DNA of 64,000 nucleotides. Origin: CAZHHH01 sp052400685. GTDB lineage: Bacteria > Bacteroidota > Bacteroidia > Bacteroidales > Marinilabiliaceae. Each line of letters starts with the position of its first letter. Positions within the stretch are counted from its first letter, which is position 1. The notes under the pieces are model-generated. The model worked only from the letters and a program-made list of their open reading frames with translations, had not been told where the DNA came from and searched no databases. The position numbers and the translations under genes were made by a program. Below are positions 18,297 through 28,631 of this stretch, piece after piece. The DNA lies in assembly GCA_052400685.1 (NCBI GenBank), contig JBQTGJ010000001.1, one strand, 5' to 3'.

Positions 18297-21200
18297 ATGA
18301 AAAGAAGAGATCTGATTTTGATTCTTTGCTTGTTTTTAGGATTCACCACGTTTGCCCAAAAAAGGGTGACTGGTGTAGTCTTTGATGAACAGGAATATCC
18401 TGTTCCAGGCGTTACTATCCTGGAGAAGGGAACTTCCAATGGCGTTATCACTGACATCGATGGTAATTTTGCTATTGATGTAGCAGATGATGCTTCGGTG
18501 TTGGTATTCTCTTTTGTGGGAATGGAAAAGCAAGAGGTCAGTGTTGGAACGCAAACAAATTTGCGTGTTGTGTTATCCTCGGCCACGTCCGATTTGGATG
18601 AAGTTGTGGTAGTTGGCTATGGTGTTCAGAAAAAGAAACTTACCACCGGAGCTACAATTCAGGTAAAAGGTGAAGATCTTCAAAAATTGAATACTGTGAA
18701 TCCCTTAGGAGCTTTGCAAAGTCAATCTCCTGGTGTTAATATCGTGCAATCTTCAGGTATGCCGGGCGAGGGTTTTAAAGTTAATGTGAGGGGGCTGGGT
18801 ACCGTTGGGAATTCTTCGCCATTATATGTTATTGATGGTGTTGCTGGTGCTGATATCAACGTGTTAAGTCCGTCCGATATCGAGTCAATCGACGTGCTTA
18901 AAGATGCTGCGTCGGCTGCTATCTATGGTGCGCGTGCTGCCAATGGGGTTATACTTGTAACTACTAAGCAAGGTAAAGCTGGTAAAATGGTTGTAAGCTA
19001 CGATGGTTATTATGGGGTACAAAATGTGTATAAAATGCCTTCTTTATTGAATGCAAAAGAGTATATGCAGATGCTTGATGAATCAGCCTTTAATAATGGG
19101 TTGTCTGGTTATGACTGGGCCAGTTATTTGGGCGGGACCGATGAAGGTAGCCTCTACAACAAAATAATGAATGGTGAGTGGAACGGGACCAACTGGCTGG
19201 AAGAAATCCGTGTTAAGAATGCTGCTACGCAGAGTCATGCTTTAAGTATTACAGGCGGCTCTGACGTCAGTAAAGTTTCTTTAGGTTTTTCCTATACCCA
19301 ACAGGAAGGGATTTTTGGTAAGCCTGTTCAGACAATGTATGAAAGATGGACAGCCCGTTTAAACTCTGAGCATATTGTATATAAGAATGATGCTTTTGAT
19401 GTTTTTACAGTGGGTGAAAATTTGACTTATAGTTATGATTCTCGTGATGGGGCACAGCAAATAGGCAATATTTACGGTAATGACATTCATAATATGTTAG
19501 TGGCTTCGCCATTAATGCCTGTTTATGATGAGGATGGCAATTATTTTGATTTGGAAGACAAAAAAGCAACCGGGTATGAAAACTATAATACCAATGAAGC
19601 CAATCCTATTGCATATTTGGATCTGCATAATGGTCAAAATTTAAGTAAAAATTATACATTACAGGGTAATGCCTATTTTGTATTGCAACCCATTAAAGAT
19701 TTGAAATTAAGAAGTAGTTTTGGCTATAAGTATCGTGGTGAAAGTTACAGATCTTATTCTCCAACTTTAGAGTTGGCCTCTTCCGGGAATGGTTTAGCTA
19801 CCGAGAACGGAACCCAACAGCGCATGAGCATGGGCTTTCAATGGCAGCTGGAAAACACTATTTCTTATGTTTTTAATACCGGAGATAATTATATTGATGT
19901 GTTGATTGGACAATCCATTGAAAAGTACGGATTGGGTGAAGATATGGATGTCTATAATGCTAAGAATAGCTTTACAGGGTTCGACTATGCCTGGTTAGAT
20001 AACACTTCTGGTACAACAGCCGGAGTCACGAGTATTGGAGGTTCACCCTGGACCGAAGGTGCCCTGTCTTCTTTCTTTGGCCGTGCCAACTGGAATTTTA
20101 AAGAGACTTATATGGCTTCTCTTATTATGAGAGCTGATGGTTCTTCTAATTTTGCCAGTGGAAATAGATGGGGGTATTTTCCTTCTGTTTCAGCGGGCTG
20201 GGTATTGACCAATGAAGCATTTATGGAGCGATTTGCCGGCGCCGTTGATTTTTTTAAACTTCGTGGTAGCTGGGGTCAGAATGGTAATGCCGATATTGAC
20301 CCTTTCCAGTATATTGCAACAATTGGTTTTCCTAAAGAAGTGAAATACTCTTTTGGAAATGTTAAGGATGATCAAGTACAGGGTGCCTATCAGGATATTT
20401 TAGCTAGTCCTGATATTTCATGGGAAACTTCAGAGCAAATAAACATCGGTCTTGATGCCCGGTTTATTAATTCTCGTTTAGGTTTGGCTTTTGATTATTA
20501 TGTAAAGACTACCAAGGATTGGTTGGTTTTAGCGCCTATTTTGGCTACAGACGGGACAAACCCATCGTTTATTAATGGTGGTGACGTGGAAAATAAAGGT
20601 GTTGAATTGGCGCTCAACTGGAACGATCAGGTTGGCGATTTCAGATATGGTGCTTCTTTAAATTTTGCTCATAACAAAAATGAGGTGACGCGTATTGCCA
20701 ATAGTGAGGGCATTATTCACGGTGAAACCGACATCCTTAGCCAAGGAACTTCCGAAATGTATCGCGCCGAAGTTGGTAAACCAATTGGTTATTTTTGGGG
20801 ATTTAAAACGGCAGGCATTTTTCAGAATCAAGAAGAAATTGAGGCTTATAGAGCAAGCTCCAAAGGGGTGCTCGATAATGCTCAACCAGGTGACGTGATT
20901 TTTGTTGATACGGATGAAAATGGTGTTATTAATGATGATGATAAGGTGGAAATTGGGAATCCAAATCCTGATCTCACTTTGGGATTTAATCTTAATTTGG
21001 GATATAAAGGTTTTGATTTTTCTGTCACTACCAATGGTGCTTTTGGGCAGCAGGTTGCCAAATCATACCGTTCATTCGCCGATAGTGAGAAACAAAATTA
21101 TACGACCGAAATATTTGGCCGCTGGTACGGTGAAGGCACTTCCAATAAATTGCCGAGATTAACGCCTGGAACACATACCAATTGGCAAAATATCTCAGAT

Positions 21201-21464
21201 ATTTATATCGAAGATGCTGACTACGTTAAGATTCAGAATTTAACGTTAGGTTATGATTTCAAAAAACTCTTTACGAATATGCCGTTGAGTCAGGCGCGTT
21301 TATATTTTTCTGCTCAGAATCTTTATACTTTTACTAATTATTCAGGCATGGATCCAGAAGTGGGATATGGTAATGGGGACGACAGTAACTGGTCCAGAGG
21401 AATTGATTTAGGATTTTATCCAAGTCCTCGTACTTATTTGGTTGGTGTTAATCTTAAATTCTAA
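18297..21464 (+). CDS. SusC-like TonB-dependent outer-membrane transporter 1
   Basis: Imports oligosaccharides across the outer membrane as the barrel beneath a SusD lid. The 1055 residues comprise a signal peptide ending TTFA, a carboxypeptidase-regulatory-like domain (VTGVVFDEQEYPVPGVTI), a TonB-box-like LDEVVVVGYG near residue 100, a plug (GVNIVQSSGMPGEGFKVNVR, LYVIDGVAG, LKDAASAAIYGARAANGVI) and the 22-strand barrel ending in LKF. There is no N-terminal STN domain, so regulation through an anti-sigma factor is not expected. The SusD partner begins 12 bases downstream. Confidence 0.95.
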   Translation: MKRRDLILILCLFLGFTTFAQKRVTGVVFDEQEYPVPGVTILEKGTSNGVITDIDGNFAIDVADDASVLVFSFVGMEKQEVSVGTQTNLRVVLSSATSDLDEVVVVGYGVQKKKLTTGATIQVKGEDLQKLNTVNPLGALQSQSPGVNIVQSSGMPGEGFKVNVRGLGTVGNSSPLYVIDGVAGADINVLSPSDIESIDVLKDAASAAIYGARAANGVILVTTKQGKAGKMVVSYDGYYGVQNVYKMPSLLNAKEYMQMLDESAFNNGLSGYDWASYLGGTDEGSLYNKIMNGEWNGTNWLEEIRVKNAATQSHALSITGGSDVSKVSLGFSYTQQEGIFGKPVQTMYERWTARLNSEHIVYKNDAFDVFTVGENLTYSYDSRDGAQQIGNIYGNDIHNMLVASPLMPVYDEDGNYFDLEDKKATGYENYNTNEANPIAYLDLHNGQNLSKNYTLQGNAYFVLQPIKDLKLRSSFGYKYRGESYRSYSPTLELASSGNGLATENGTQQRMSMGFQWQLENTISYVFNTGDNYIDVLIGQSIEKYGLGEDMDVYNAKNSFTGFDYAWLDNTSGTTAGVTSIGGSPWTEGALSSFFGRANWNFKETYMASLIMRADGSSNFASGNRWGYFPSVSAGWVLTNEAFMERFAGAVDFFKLRGSWGQNGNADIDPFQYIATIGFPKEVKYSFGNVKDDQVQGAYQDILASPDISWETSEQINIGLDARFINSRLGLAFDYYVKTTKDWLVLAPILATDGTNPSFINGGDVENKGVELALNWNDQVGDFRYGASLNFAHNKNEVTRIANSEGIIHGETDILSQGTSEMYRAEVGKPIGYFWGFKTAGIFQNQEEIEAYRASSKGVLDNAQPGDVIFVDTDENGVINDDDKVEIGNPNPDLTLGFNLNLGYKGFDFSVTTNGAFGQQVAKSYRSFADSEKQNYTTEIFGRWYGEGTSNKLPRLTPGTHTNWQNISDIYIEDADYVKIQNLTLGYDFKKLFTNMPLSQARLYFSAQNLYTFTNYSGMDPEVGYGNGDDSNWSRGIDLGFYPSPRTYLVGVNLKF

Positions 21465-21476
21465 TTGTTTATCATT

Positions 21477-23210
21477 ATGAAGAAACTATTATATTTTGTT
21501 CTTGGAAGTGCTTTAGTTTTATTTTCAGGTTGCGATGATTTTCTGGATACTGAAAGCTATACTCGAAAGGACACAACTAATTTTCCTCAAGATGCTGAGG
21601 ATGTGGAAATGGCCCTGGTTGGTGCTTACAATACTTTGAATACGGCAGTCGCCGACCCTCAAAATACTTATTTTTATGCTGCGGAACTGGCTTCTGATGA
21701 TCGGTTTGGTGGCGGAGGTGAGAATGATAAGCTTATGCAGGCATGGGATAAAATTATGAATTATAGTACCGATGCTTCACAACCTTTCTGGAAAGCCAGA
21801 TATTATGGCATATTTAGAACCAATAGTGTGATCAATTCCGTTGAAGATATTGGCCTTGAAGGGGATGATATCGATGTTTTGAAAGGGGAAGCTTTATTCC
21901 TTCGTGCATTCTTTTATCATGAATTGGCAGAAATGTATGGTGATGTACCTCTTTTCACGACGACCTTAACGTCTAATATTCCAAGGACAGATGTTAATTT
22001 AGTTTATGCTCAAATTGCTTCCGACCTGAAGGAATCTATTGGTCTGTTGAAATCGGAACCCTATGATAATACGGAAGCAGGGCATGTTACGAAATGGGCT
22101 GCCGAGGCTTTGATGGCTCGGGTGTTTTTGTTTTATACCGGGTTTTATGAAAAAGAGACCTTGCCTTTGGTGGATGGTTCTGCTGTCTCTAAATCTGAAG
22201 TAGTTGCCTGGCTGGAGGATTGTATTGATAATAGTGGGCATGGCTTGGTGGGCGATTTCAGAGATTTGTGGTCTTATACAAATCAATATACATTGAAGGA
22301 TTGGCCTGCAATGAGCAGCGCTGTTGGGGTTGATGGTGAACCGCTGGCATGGGCCGGTGATGGAAACAAAGAATCTGTTTTCGCTATTAAGTTTTCTAAT
22401 TTCGCAGATTGGAATACAACTATTGGATATTCAAATCAATATATGCTTCACTTTGGGATGCGAGGTGGACAGCCTTATGCAAACACTTTCCCATTTGGAC
22501 AAGGCTGGGGAGCAGGGCCTGTTAATCCTCAGCTCATTGAGGACTGGAAAGCCTATGAAGATAATGATATTCGTCGTGACGCTTCGGTGATTGATGTTAA
22601 CACTCTGCCCGATTATTCTTTCGGTGGTTGGAATGATTTTATGGAAGAGACCGATTACTGGCAGATGAAATGTATTCATGCCACGGCCAAAGATGGTACT
22701 GATGCCGATGGCAATGATGTTTATGTATCGTCATATTCTGTTCTTGAATTCGGATCAACTGATAATTTTCAGTTGGATGGGGTTAATGATTTGATGTTAA
22801 TTCGTTTTGCTGATGTTTTGTTGATGCATTCAGAGTTAACTGAAACCAATAACGGAATGAATGAGGTGCGGCAGCGTGCCGGTTTATCTGGTAAGCCTTA
22901 TACCTTGGAAAATTTAAAGAATGAGCGTCGTTTTGAATTGGCATTTGAAGGTCGTCGTTGGGCTGACATTCGTCGTTGGGGTGATGCACCTGATTTATTG
23001 GAAAAACAGGAAGGACAGCCGATCTATCGTGCCACCACTGCTACAACAATGAAAGCTTTTGGTGGTGGCTATCGTGCCAGATACGAGGCGACCAATGGTT
23101 TCTTTGCAATTCCTGAATCAGAAATCAATTTATCGAATGGCGTTCTGGAACAGAATCCTGGGTATATTAATGGTGATGGCGCATACCAGGGATGGCAGGG
23201 TGTTAATTAA
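21477..23210 (+). CDS. SusD-like glycan-binding lipoprotein 1
   Basis: Surface lid of the SusC-1 transporter that captures oligosaccharide. 577 residues start at ATG 21477 (a TTG at 21465 would only add four residues before the signal). The SPII lipobox is LFSGC. The helical TPR-like core shows the usual LKGEALFLRAFFYHELAEMYGDVPL and the C-terminal RRFELAFEGRRWADIRRWGDA, both diagnostic of SusD/RagB proteins. It follows susC-1 by 12 bases and is followed by a third lipoprotein 18 bases on, giving one transcript that ends at the terminator at 24443. Confidence 0.95.
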   Translation: MKKLLYFVLGSALVLFSGCDDFLDTESYTRKDTTNFPQDAEDVEMALVGAYNTLNTAVADPQNTYFYAAELASDDRFGGGGENDKLMQAWDKIMNYSTDASQPFWKARYYGIFRTNSVINSVEDIGLEGDDIDVLKGEALFLRAFFYHELAEMYGDVPLFTTTLTSNIPRTDVNLVYAQIASDLKESIGLLKSEPYDNTEAGHVTKWAAEALMARVFLFYTGFYEKETLPLVDGSAVSKSEVVAWLEDCIDNSGHGLVGDFRDLWSYTNQYTLKDWPAMSSAVGVDGEPLAWAGDGNKESVFAIKFSNFADWNTTIGYSNQYMLHFGMRGGQPYANTFPFGQGWGAGPVNPQLIEDWKAYEDNDIRRDASVIDVNTLPDYSFGGWNDFMEETDYWQMKCIHATAKDGTDADGNDVYVSSYSVLEFGSTDNFQLDGVNDLMLIRFADVLLMHSELTETNNGMNEVRQRAGLSGKPYTLENLKNERRFELAFEGRRWADIRRWGDAPDLLEKQEGQPIYRATTATTMKAFGGGYRARYEATNGFFAIPESEINLSNGVLEQNPGYINGDGAYQGWQGVN

Positions 23211-23228
23211 TCTATAAAATAGGAAATT

Positions 23229-24422
23229 ATGAAAAAAATATATTTGGCATATATAGCTGCTTTTCTCATTGTTGCTTGTGATCCCATCGAAGATCGGGAT
23301 CAATTAGAAGGTAACGTGGCTGTTACAGATTTAGATCTTTCGGTTGATCCAATTGTTGAAAACGGTCTTACAACAAATAGCTTTATTGTAGAGAATAATT
23401 CCCCGCTATTGAGTCGATGGATCACTGACAGAGAACAGATACAAAATTCTTATTGCACAATTTCGTGTAATACGGCTGGTGATCAGGAGGTTAAGTTTGT
23501 GGGTCTGAACGGCGATGGCTCTTTCTTGGAACAACTATTCCCGATATATGTGGACACAATGGTCAATTTACCAGCTAATGTTAAGGCACGGCTGGGAATC
23601 GAGTATGCCGATGATGGTTCCGTTGATAAAACATCGGCTCCTTATTTTTGGGGAAAGGCTGATTATACAATTGACGTTGATTATGAAATTAGCATTACTC
23701 AGGAGAAAGATGGTGATGTTTTAGGTAATAAACTGACTATTGACTGTGGGGCACCTTATTTGTGTAACTGGACGTTCGGGACTGCCGTGGCCGACAAAAA
23801 TAAATGCGATATTTTTGTCACCAGTACTGGTACTTTTACGCTGAGTCTTAATTTGACAAAGTCGGATGGAACTGTTATTGAAAATGCTTTTGTTCAGGAT
23901 TTTGAGGTTGAGAAATTGACCTATGTGCCGCAAGTTTTGTTTGATTTATTTGGTGACTTTGTGGCCAATCCCGATACCTCTAAGACATGGCAATGGGCGC
24001 GCAAAGGTAAAGTTTGGGCCAACGGTCCTCTCCGCGGATTTACCGATCCTGGTAGCGGATGGTGGCAAAATGAGTATGCTGACATGGTTGCGCGTCAGGA
24101 CGGTGAAATGACCTTTGAATTCTCAGATTTGTCTCTGACTAAAGTTGTTACAGGTGGCGATGAAACTATCGATGCCCCAGGAGAATACAAAGGTGGTGTT
24201 GTCGTTGATCTCGGGACCAAAACAGAAGGTTATTCTGTAGGTACAATTAAGTTGGACGGTATTACTATATTGAATGGAGTTGATGTTAATGATGGCAATA
24301 AGGCTTTTGTTGAAGTCTCTTTGGTTAAAGCATCAGCAAATACTTTGATATTAGGAGGTGATAGCGATGGAACAGGACAAACCTGGTTGTATAAATTTGA
24401 AAATGCCAATCCAGTAGAATAA
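23229..24422 (+). CDS. Probable surface glycan-binding lipoprotein
   Basis: 397 residues with an SPII signal (lipobox LIVAC). The position right after susD and the lipoprotein signal are those of SusE-type surface glycan-binding proteins. The N-terminal part looks like a PKD/Ig-like beta domain (NTAGDQEVKFVGLNGDGSF). The C-terminal part, from about residue 245, is a Trp-rich beta domain (TWQWARKGKVWANGPLRG, GSGWWQNEYADM) that could stack on sugars. I do not recognise a named family with certainty, and binding is an inference from context. A strong terminator follows. Confidence 0.65.
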   Translation: MKKIYLAYIAAFLIVACDPIEDRDQLEGNVAVTDLDLSVDPIVENGLTTNSFIVENNSPLLSRWITDREQIQNSYCTISCNTAGDQEVKFVGLNGDGSFLEQLFPIYVDTMVNLPANVKARLGIEYADDGSVDKTSAPYFWGKADYTIDVDYEISITQEKDGDVLGNKLTIDCGAPYLCNWTFGTAVADKNKCDIFVTSTGTFTLSLNLTKSDGTVIENAFVQDFEVEKLTYVPQVLFDLFGDFVANPDTSKTWQWARKGKVWANGPLRGFTDPGSGWWQNEYADMVARQDGEMTFEFSDLSLTKVVTGGDETIDAPGEYKGGVVVDLGTKTEGYSVGTIKLDGITILNGVDVNDGNKAFVEVSLVKASANTLILGGDSDGTGQTWLYKFENANPVE

Positions 24423-24442
24423 GTAAATCATTTTAATTAGTT

Positions 24443-24474
24443 TAGCCCGGAGTATCTTCTCCGGGCTATTTTTT
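24443..24474 (+). terminator. Rho-independent terminator of sus operon 1
   Basis: A perfect 10-bp stem (TAGCCCGGAG / CTCCGGGCTA, 24443-24468) with a 6-nt loop is followed by six T residues. It closes the susC-susD-lipoprotein transcript. Confidence 0.92.
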
Positions 24475-24507
24475 ACAGTGTAATGATTGTGTTTATTTTA
24501 TGGTAAT

Positions 24508-25065
24508 ATGAAGTGGTTTATATTTTTTTTATTCTGTTTTTTCGGATGTTCTGATAATTACATAAGTTATACTGTTCAAGGAACAGTTCCGAATGTTTCT
24601 TTTAGTGGGGAGTATATTTATTTATTTCCTTTCAATAATAATGATCTTTCAATGCTTGACTCTGTGCTTGTTGTTGACAGATCTTTTGTGTATCATGGCC
24701 TGGCCGACTCGGTTTATATGATGGTTGTGAGGGCTCGTAATCCTAATTCTCGTTTCGAATTGGAAGATATGTTATTTATTACCCAACCTGGAGATATTAC
24801 AATTAATTTAAGTGAAAGTAGTTTTGTTAGTGGAACGCCATTAAATGATTCTATTCAAAAGTGGAAAGATGGCAAGGATATATATCGGGAAAAATTAATG
24901 AAGATGGGCGATGATGCTACTGTCGATTCTAATGTTAAGGGAGAAATTATCGAATTTCATTATCAGATGGCTTTAAATAACAAAGGAAACCCTTTTGGTC
25001 GTTTTGTCGTTTCTATGATGGGCAATTTGTTTAGTGAAGAGCAACTGTCTGAACTATCTCAGTAA
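24508..25065 (+). CDS. DUF4369-like lipoprotein
   Basis: 185 residues from ATG 24508; the frame extends to a TTG at 24487 but the signal peptide MKWFIFFLFCFFGCSDN clearly begins here (lipobox FFGC). The sequence YTVQGTVPNVSFSGEYIYLFPF and SMLDSVLVVDRSFVYHGLADSVYMMVV resembles DUF4369, the beta domain usually found ahead of thioredoxin-like domains in Bacteroidota lipoproteins. Here the thioredoxin part is absent and a short helical tail replaces it. It lies 33 bases past the terminator, so it begins a new transcript, followed 66 bases later by the DUF6057-like gene. Function unknown. Confidence 0.7.
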   Translation: MKWFIFFLFCFFGCSDNYISYTVQGTVPNVSFSGEYIYLFPFNNNDLSMLDSVLVVDRSFVYHGLADSVYMMVVRARNPNSRFELEDMLFITQPGDITINLSESSFVSGTPLNDSIQKWKDGKDIYREKLMKMGDDATVDSNVKGEIIEFHYQMALNNKGNPFGRFVVSMMGNLFSEEQLSELSQ

Positions 25066-25131
25066 TCCGTTGCCTATATTGTACTCTAATTTAGGTCTTC
25101 GATTTGTTTTTTAGAATGTAACTAGTAACAT

Positions 25132-26913
25132 ATGATTAAGAAATTTCTACGGGGAAGGATAGCAGAATCTGTATTGGGGTCTGGTTTATTTGGCATTTTT
25201 GTGTTGGTTTTCTATGCATTTTTTTATCCGTATCATCTTCATTTTCAAGAGCAATTTCAGCTATTTATTTATACCGACGATTATCTTTTTTCGTTTATCA
25301 AAAGACCGGGGGGCTTAAGTGATCTTTTGGGTAATTTTTTAGTGCAGTTTTATTTTTACTCATGGATAGGGGCTTTTGTGATCGCGTCTTTGCTTGTTTC
25401 TCTGCAAGTTTTAGTTTTACGTCTTATATTGCGTTTTCATGCTGGAGCGTATCAGTCCTTTTTTTTACCGCTTTCATTTATACCTGCAATTCTATATTGG
25501 GCTTTGTTATGTAATGAAGATTATTTATTGGGTGGTTTAGTGGCGTTGGTGTTAATTTCCTGGTTGATGTTACTTTATGCCAGAGTTTCTACGCGCTGGG
25601 GAAAAGTAATATTAGCTTTTGTTCTTTTACCGGTTTTTTATTGGATGGTAGGAGGAATTATCCTCTTTTACGTCATTTTTATTCTATTATATGAATGGTC
25701 TCATAAAGAGTCTAAGTTTCTTTTTTTTCTCAGTTATGCTTTAATAGCTTTTGGGCTGATTTATATGGTCGCTATTTTGGCTAAAGGGCCTTTGGGGTTA
25801 ATGTATCCTACTCCTTTCCTACTCGTTGGCGTGCGTTTTTTTAGGTATCCTGCAATATTGCCTGTTATAGTTGGCATAGTCGCATTGGCGGTGGTTTTTA
25901 TTCCTTTTTTTAGTCGGTCTATTATAGGTAAATCGGGATGTAATGTGAAGCTGATTCTTTTTTCTCATTGGTTTCTGCTCATTGTGGGTAGCGCTATACT
26001 GATTCATTTTTCAGCAGATATGGACAAAGAAGAAATAATGGCTTATGATTTTAATATACGTATGCGTCGGTGGTCGCAGGTTGTTGATATGGCTGAACAG
26101 AAAGCGCCTTCGTCACCTTTGACTGTTGCATGCCTAAACCTGGCCTTAGCCAAAACGGGGCTGATCGGCGATAAATTGTTTTCGTATTATCAGAATGGGA
26201 CCCAAGGGTTAATTCCGGATTTTAAAAGAGATTATCTGTCTTCTTCTGTTACAGGTGATATTTATTACCATTTGGGGATGATTAATACCTCACAAAGATA
26301 TGCTTTTGAGGCCATGGAGGCTTTGCCTGATTATCAAAAAAGTGTTCGGTCGGTGAAGCGGTTGGCAGAAACAAATTTAATCAACGGGAACTATGACCTT
26401 AGCCGTAAATATCTTCGATTGCTTAGCCGTACAACCTATTATAAAAAATGGGCGCGCTTGGTCTTAGATCGCATTGGCGATGAGGATTTTATTAATTCAC
26501 AAGAGGAATGGGGTTCATTAAGACGGTTTAAACCAACCAAAGATTTCTTTTTTAGCGAAAGGGAGAAAGATATGATGCTGGGCTTGCTCTTTACTCATAA
26601 CCCAAGCAATAAATTGGCCTTTGATTATCTGTTGGCTTACTGTTTGTTGAATAAGGATTTGCCGCATTTTGTGGAATATTTCCCTTTGGGACTGCATCTT
26701 TTTCAGCACCGTATACCGAAAAATTATCAGGAGGCCATTTTTATGTATAATGAATTGGTTACTAATGAGGCAGACTTAATTAATATCCCAATTGATGATG
26801 TAGTTAAAAGACGCTTTGTGCAGTATGCACAAATTTATAATAGTTCGGATAATGCGAAGCATATTTTAAAGTCGGACTTTGGAGATACTTTTTGGTGTTA
26901 TTTGCATTTTTAA
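25132..26913 (+). CDS. DUF6057-like multi-pass membrane protein
   Basis: 593 residues. The first 305 or so contain about ten hydrophobic helices (for example ESVLGSGLFGIFVLVFYAFF and IILFYVIFILLYEW). The remaining 290 residues are soluble and helical with a TPR-like feel (NYDLSRKYLRLLSR, FAFEAMEALPDYQKSVRS). The pattern matches what I recall as DUF6057, a Bacteroidota family without a known function. It is followed 26 bases later by the TolB-like haem-motif lipoprotein, which probably shares its transcript. No catalytic motif is evident. Confidence 0.7.
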   Translation: MIKKFLRGRIAESVLGSGLFGIFVLVFYAFFYPYHLHFQEQFQLFIYTDDYLFSFIKRPGGLSDLLGNFLVQFYFYSWIGAFVIASLLVSLQVLVLRLILRFHAGAYQSFFLPLSFIPAILYWALLCNEDYLLGGLVALVLISWLMLLYARVSTRWGKVILAFVLLPVFYWMVGGIILFYVIFILLYEWSHKESKFLFFLSYALIAFGLIYMVAILAKGPLGLMYPTPFLLVGVRFFRYPAILPVIVGIVALAVVFIPFFSRSIIGKSGCNVKLILFSHWFLLIVGSAILIHFSADMDKEEIMAYDFNIRMRRWSQVVDMAEQKAPSSPLTVACLNLALAKTGLIGDKLFSYYQNGTQGLIPDFKRDYLSSSVTGDIYYHLGMINTSQRYAFEAMEALPDYQKSVRSVKRLAETNLINGNYDLSRKYLRLLSRTTYYKKWARLVLDRIGDEDFINSQEEWGSLRRFKPTKDFFFSEREKDMMLGLLFTHNPSNKLAFDYLLAYCLLNKDLPHFVEYFPLGLHLFQHRIPKNYQEAIFMYNELVTNEADLINIPIDDVVKRRFVQYAQIYNSSDNAKHILKSDFGDTFWCYLHF

Positions 26914-26939
26914 TCGTTGGGTTTTTAACAAGTGAAATT

Positions 26940-28430
26940 ATGGGTTTAAAAGCTATTGTTAAATTATTTTTGGGCGTAATAGTGTTGTGTACTTCCTGCA
27001 GTGACTCTGTTAATATTGTTGAACGTCCTGTTTTGCCTGATATTTTTCCTGATTATGTTGGTGTGACTGTGCCTGTTTCCATAGCGCCGCTTAATTTTCG
27101 GATTGAAGGTGATTTTACTAAAATTTCGGTCACCTTTTCCGGATCTAAGGGCGATTCTTTTGTTGTAGAGGGTGATAATGCAATTGCAATTCCCGCTAAA
27201 AAGTGGAATAAATTATTGTTGGCTAACAGCGGAGATAGCATCCTGATTTCTGTATTGGGCCATCAGGCCGGAGAGTGGATTCGATTTGCTCCTTTTTCTG
27301 TTTACATTAGTGACGACCCTATAGACGGCAGTTTAGTATATCGCCGAATTGCACCAGGTTACGAGGTTTATAGTCACATGGGGATTTTCCAGAGAGAGTT
27401 GTCAAATTTTGATGAGAAATCGTTAGTTGAAAACACGCTCTTCACGGGGTCTTGCATGAACTGTCATACTTTTAATAATAACGACGGCTCTGAGATAATG
27501 TTTCATGTACGTGGTAAAGTTGGAGGTACTATCATTAAAACCGATAGCGGAATTGTGAAGCTCAATACCAAAACGGAATTTACAATGGGGAAATTTCAAT
27601 ATTCTTATTGGCATCCTTCTAAGAAGTATATTGCCTATTCGGTTAATAAAACCTCTCAAACTTTTCATACTGCTGATGCGAATCGGGTTGAAGTATTTGA
27701 TGCGGCTTCTGATGTTGTAGTATACGATTTGGAAAATAACAATATTATAACCAGTGATTTGTTATTTTCAGACGGTAGCTTTGAAACGTGGCCTATGTTT
27801 TCGGCAGATGGAAGAAGTCTTTACTTTGCATCTGCTTCGGCAAAGTTGGTGCCTCAGGAACTCAAAGAGATTAAGTATAGTTTATGTCGTATTGCTTTTT
27901 ATCCTGAAGACGGAACATTCGGTTCTGATGTTGATACTTTAATTAATGCGACAATGACAAATAAGAGTATTGCCTTCCCAAGAATGTCTCCTGATGGGAA
28001 GTATATAATGGTTACTCAGTTTGATTATGGTAATTTCCCTATCTGGCATAAAGAAGCTGATTTATATCTGCTTAATTTGAGCTCGGGGGACTATTTTCCT
28101 TTAGCTGAAGTGAACAGTGGCGATGTGGAGAGCTATCACGGTTGGTCTTCCAATGGTAGGTGGTTTGTTTTTAGTAGTCGTAGAGTTAATGGACTCTACA
28201 CGATGCCGCATATCGCTTATTTCGGCAAAGATGGCAAACTGGGAAAACCTTTCCTCCTACCTCAAAAAGATCCTAATTATTACGATAACTCATTTTATTC
28301 TTTTAACATACCCGAATTTGTTAGAGGGGAAGTTAATATTGATGTTCGCGAACTGGAAAATGTCATTAATAGCCCTGGTCAGGACGTTCGATTTACGGAT
28401 GGAAAACAGATGGTTGAGGATAAAAATTGA
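26940..28430 (+). CDS. TolB-like beta-propeller lipoprotein with a c-type haem motif
   Basis: 496 residues from ATG 26940; an upstream TTG at 26892 would overlap the previous gene and precede a proper signal peptide. The SPII lipobox is LCTSC. After a beta domain (residues 30-140) comes TGSCMNCHTF, a CxxCH haem attachment site (C172, C175, H176). Propeller blades follow with WD40/TolB-like repeats such as FSYWHPSKKYIAYS-type, SDGSFETWPMFSADGRSLYF, FPRMSPDGKYIMVT and YHGWSSNGRWFVFSSRR. Family members are often labelled TolB-like or cytochrome-c-biogenesis-like. The electron donor, if any, is unknown. Confidence 0.75.
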   Translation: MGLKAIVKLFLGVIVLCTSCSDSVNIVERPVLPDIFPDYVGVTVPVSIAPLNFRIEGDFTKISVTFSGSKGDSFVVEGDNAIAIPAKKWNKLLLANSGDSILISVLGHQAGEWIRFAPFSVYISDDPIDGSLVYRRIAPGYEVYSHMGIFQRELSNFDEKSLVENTLFTGSCMNCHTFNNNDGSEIMFHVRGKVGGTIIKTDSGIVKLNTKTEFTMGKFQYSYWHPSKKYIAYSVNKTSQTFHTADANRVEVFDAASDVVVYDLENNNIITSDLLFSDGSFETWPMFSADGRSLYFASASAKLVPQELKEIKYSLCRIAFYPEDGTFGSDVDTLINATMTNKSIAFPRMSPDGKYIMVTQFDYGNFPIWHKEADLYLLNLSSGDYFPLAEVNSGDVESYHGWSSNGRWFVFSSRRVNGLYTMPHIAYFGKDGKLGKPFLLPQKDPNYYDNSFYSFNIPEFVRGEVNIDVRELENVINSPGQDVRFTDGKQMVEDKN

Positions 28431-28457
28431 ACCCTAAAAAATTGGCATTTATTAAAT

Positions 28458-28580
28458 AGTGCTTGCAAGAAAGGCCAGATTCTTTGTTATGATTGTCCTT
28501 AAAGAGATCATTAACCAAAGTGATTTTACCTTTTTTAGACTTCGCAAGCCTTTAATTTAAATATTTCTTATCAAGCAACT
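28458..28580 (+). repeat. Dispersed intergenic repeat, copy 7
   Basis: Same orientation as copies 1-6. Ends AGTGCTTGCAAGAAA and TTTCTTATCAAGCAACT form imperfect inverted repeats. The core keeps GTTATGATTGTCCT, GATCATTAACC, TTTTTTAGACTTCGCAAGCC. It separates the TolB-like gene from the RidA-like gene. Confidence 0.75.
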
Positions 28581-28631
28581 GAGTTTTTTGCTGATATTAT
28601 ACAGCAAACTAAAAAAGGGTAGTCTTGTAAA

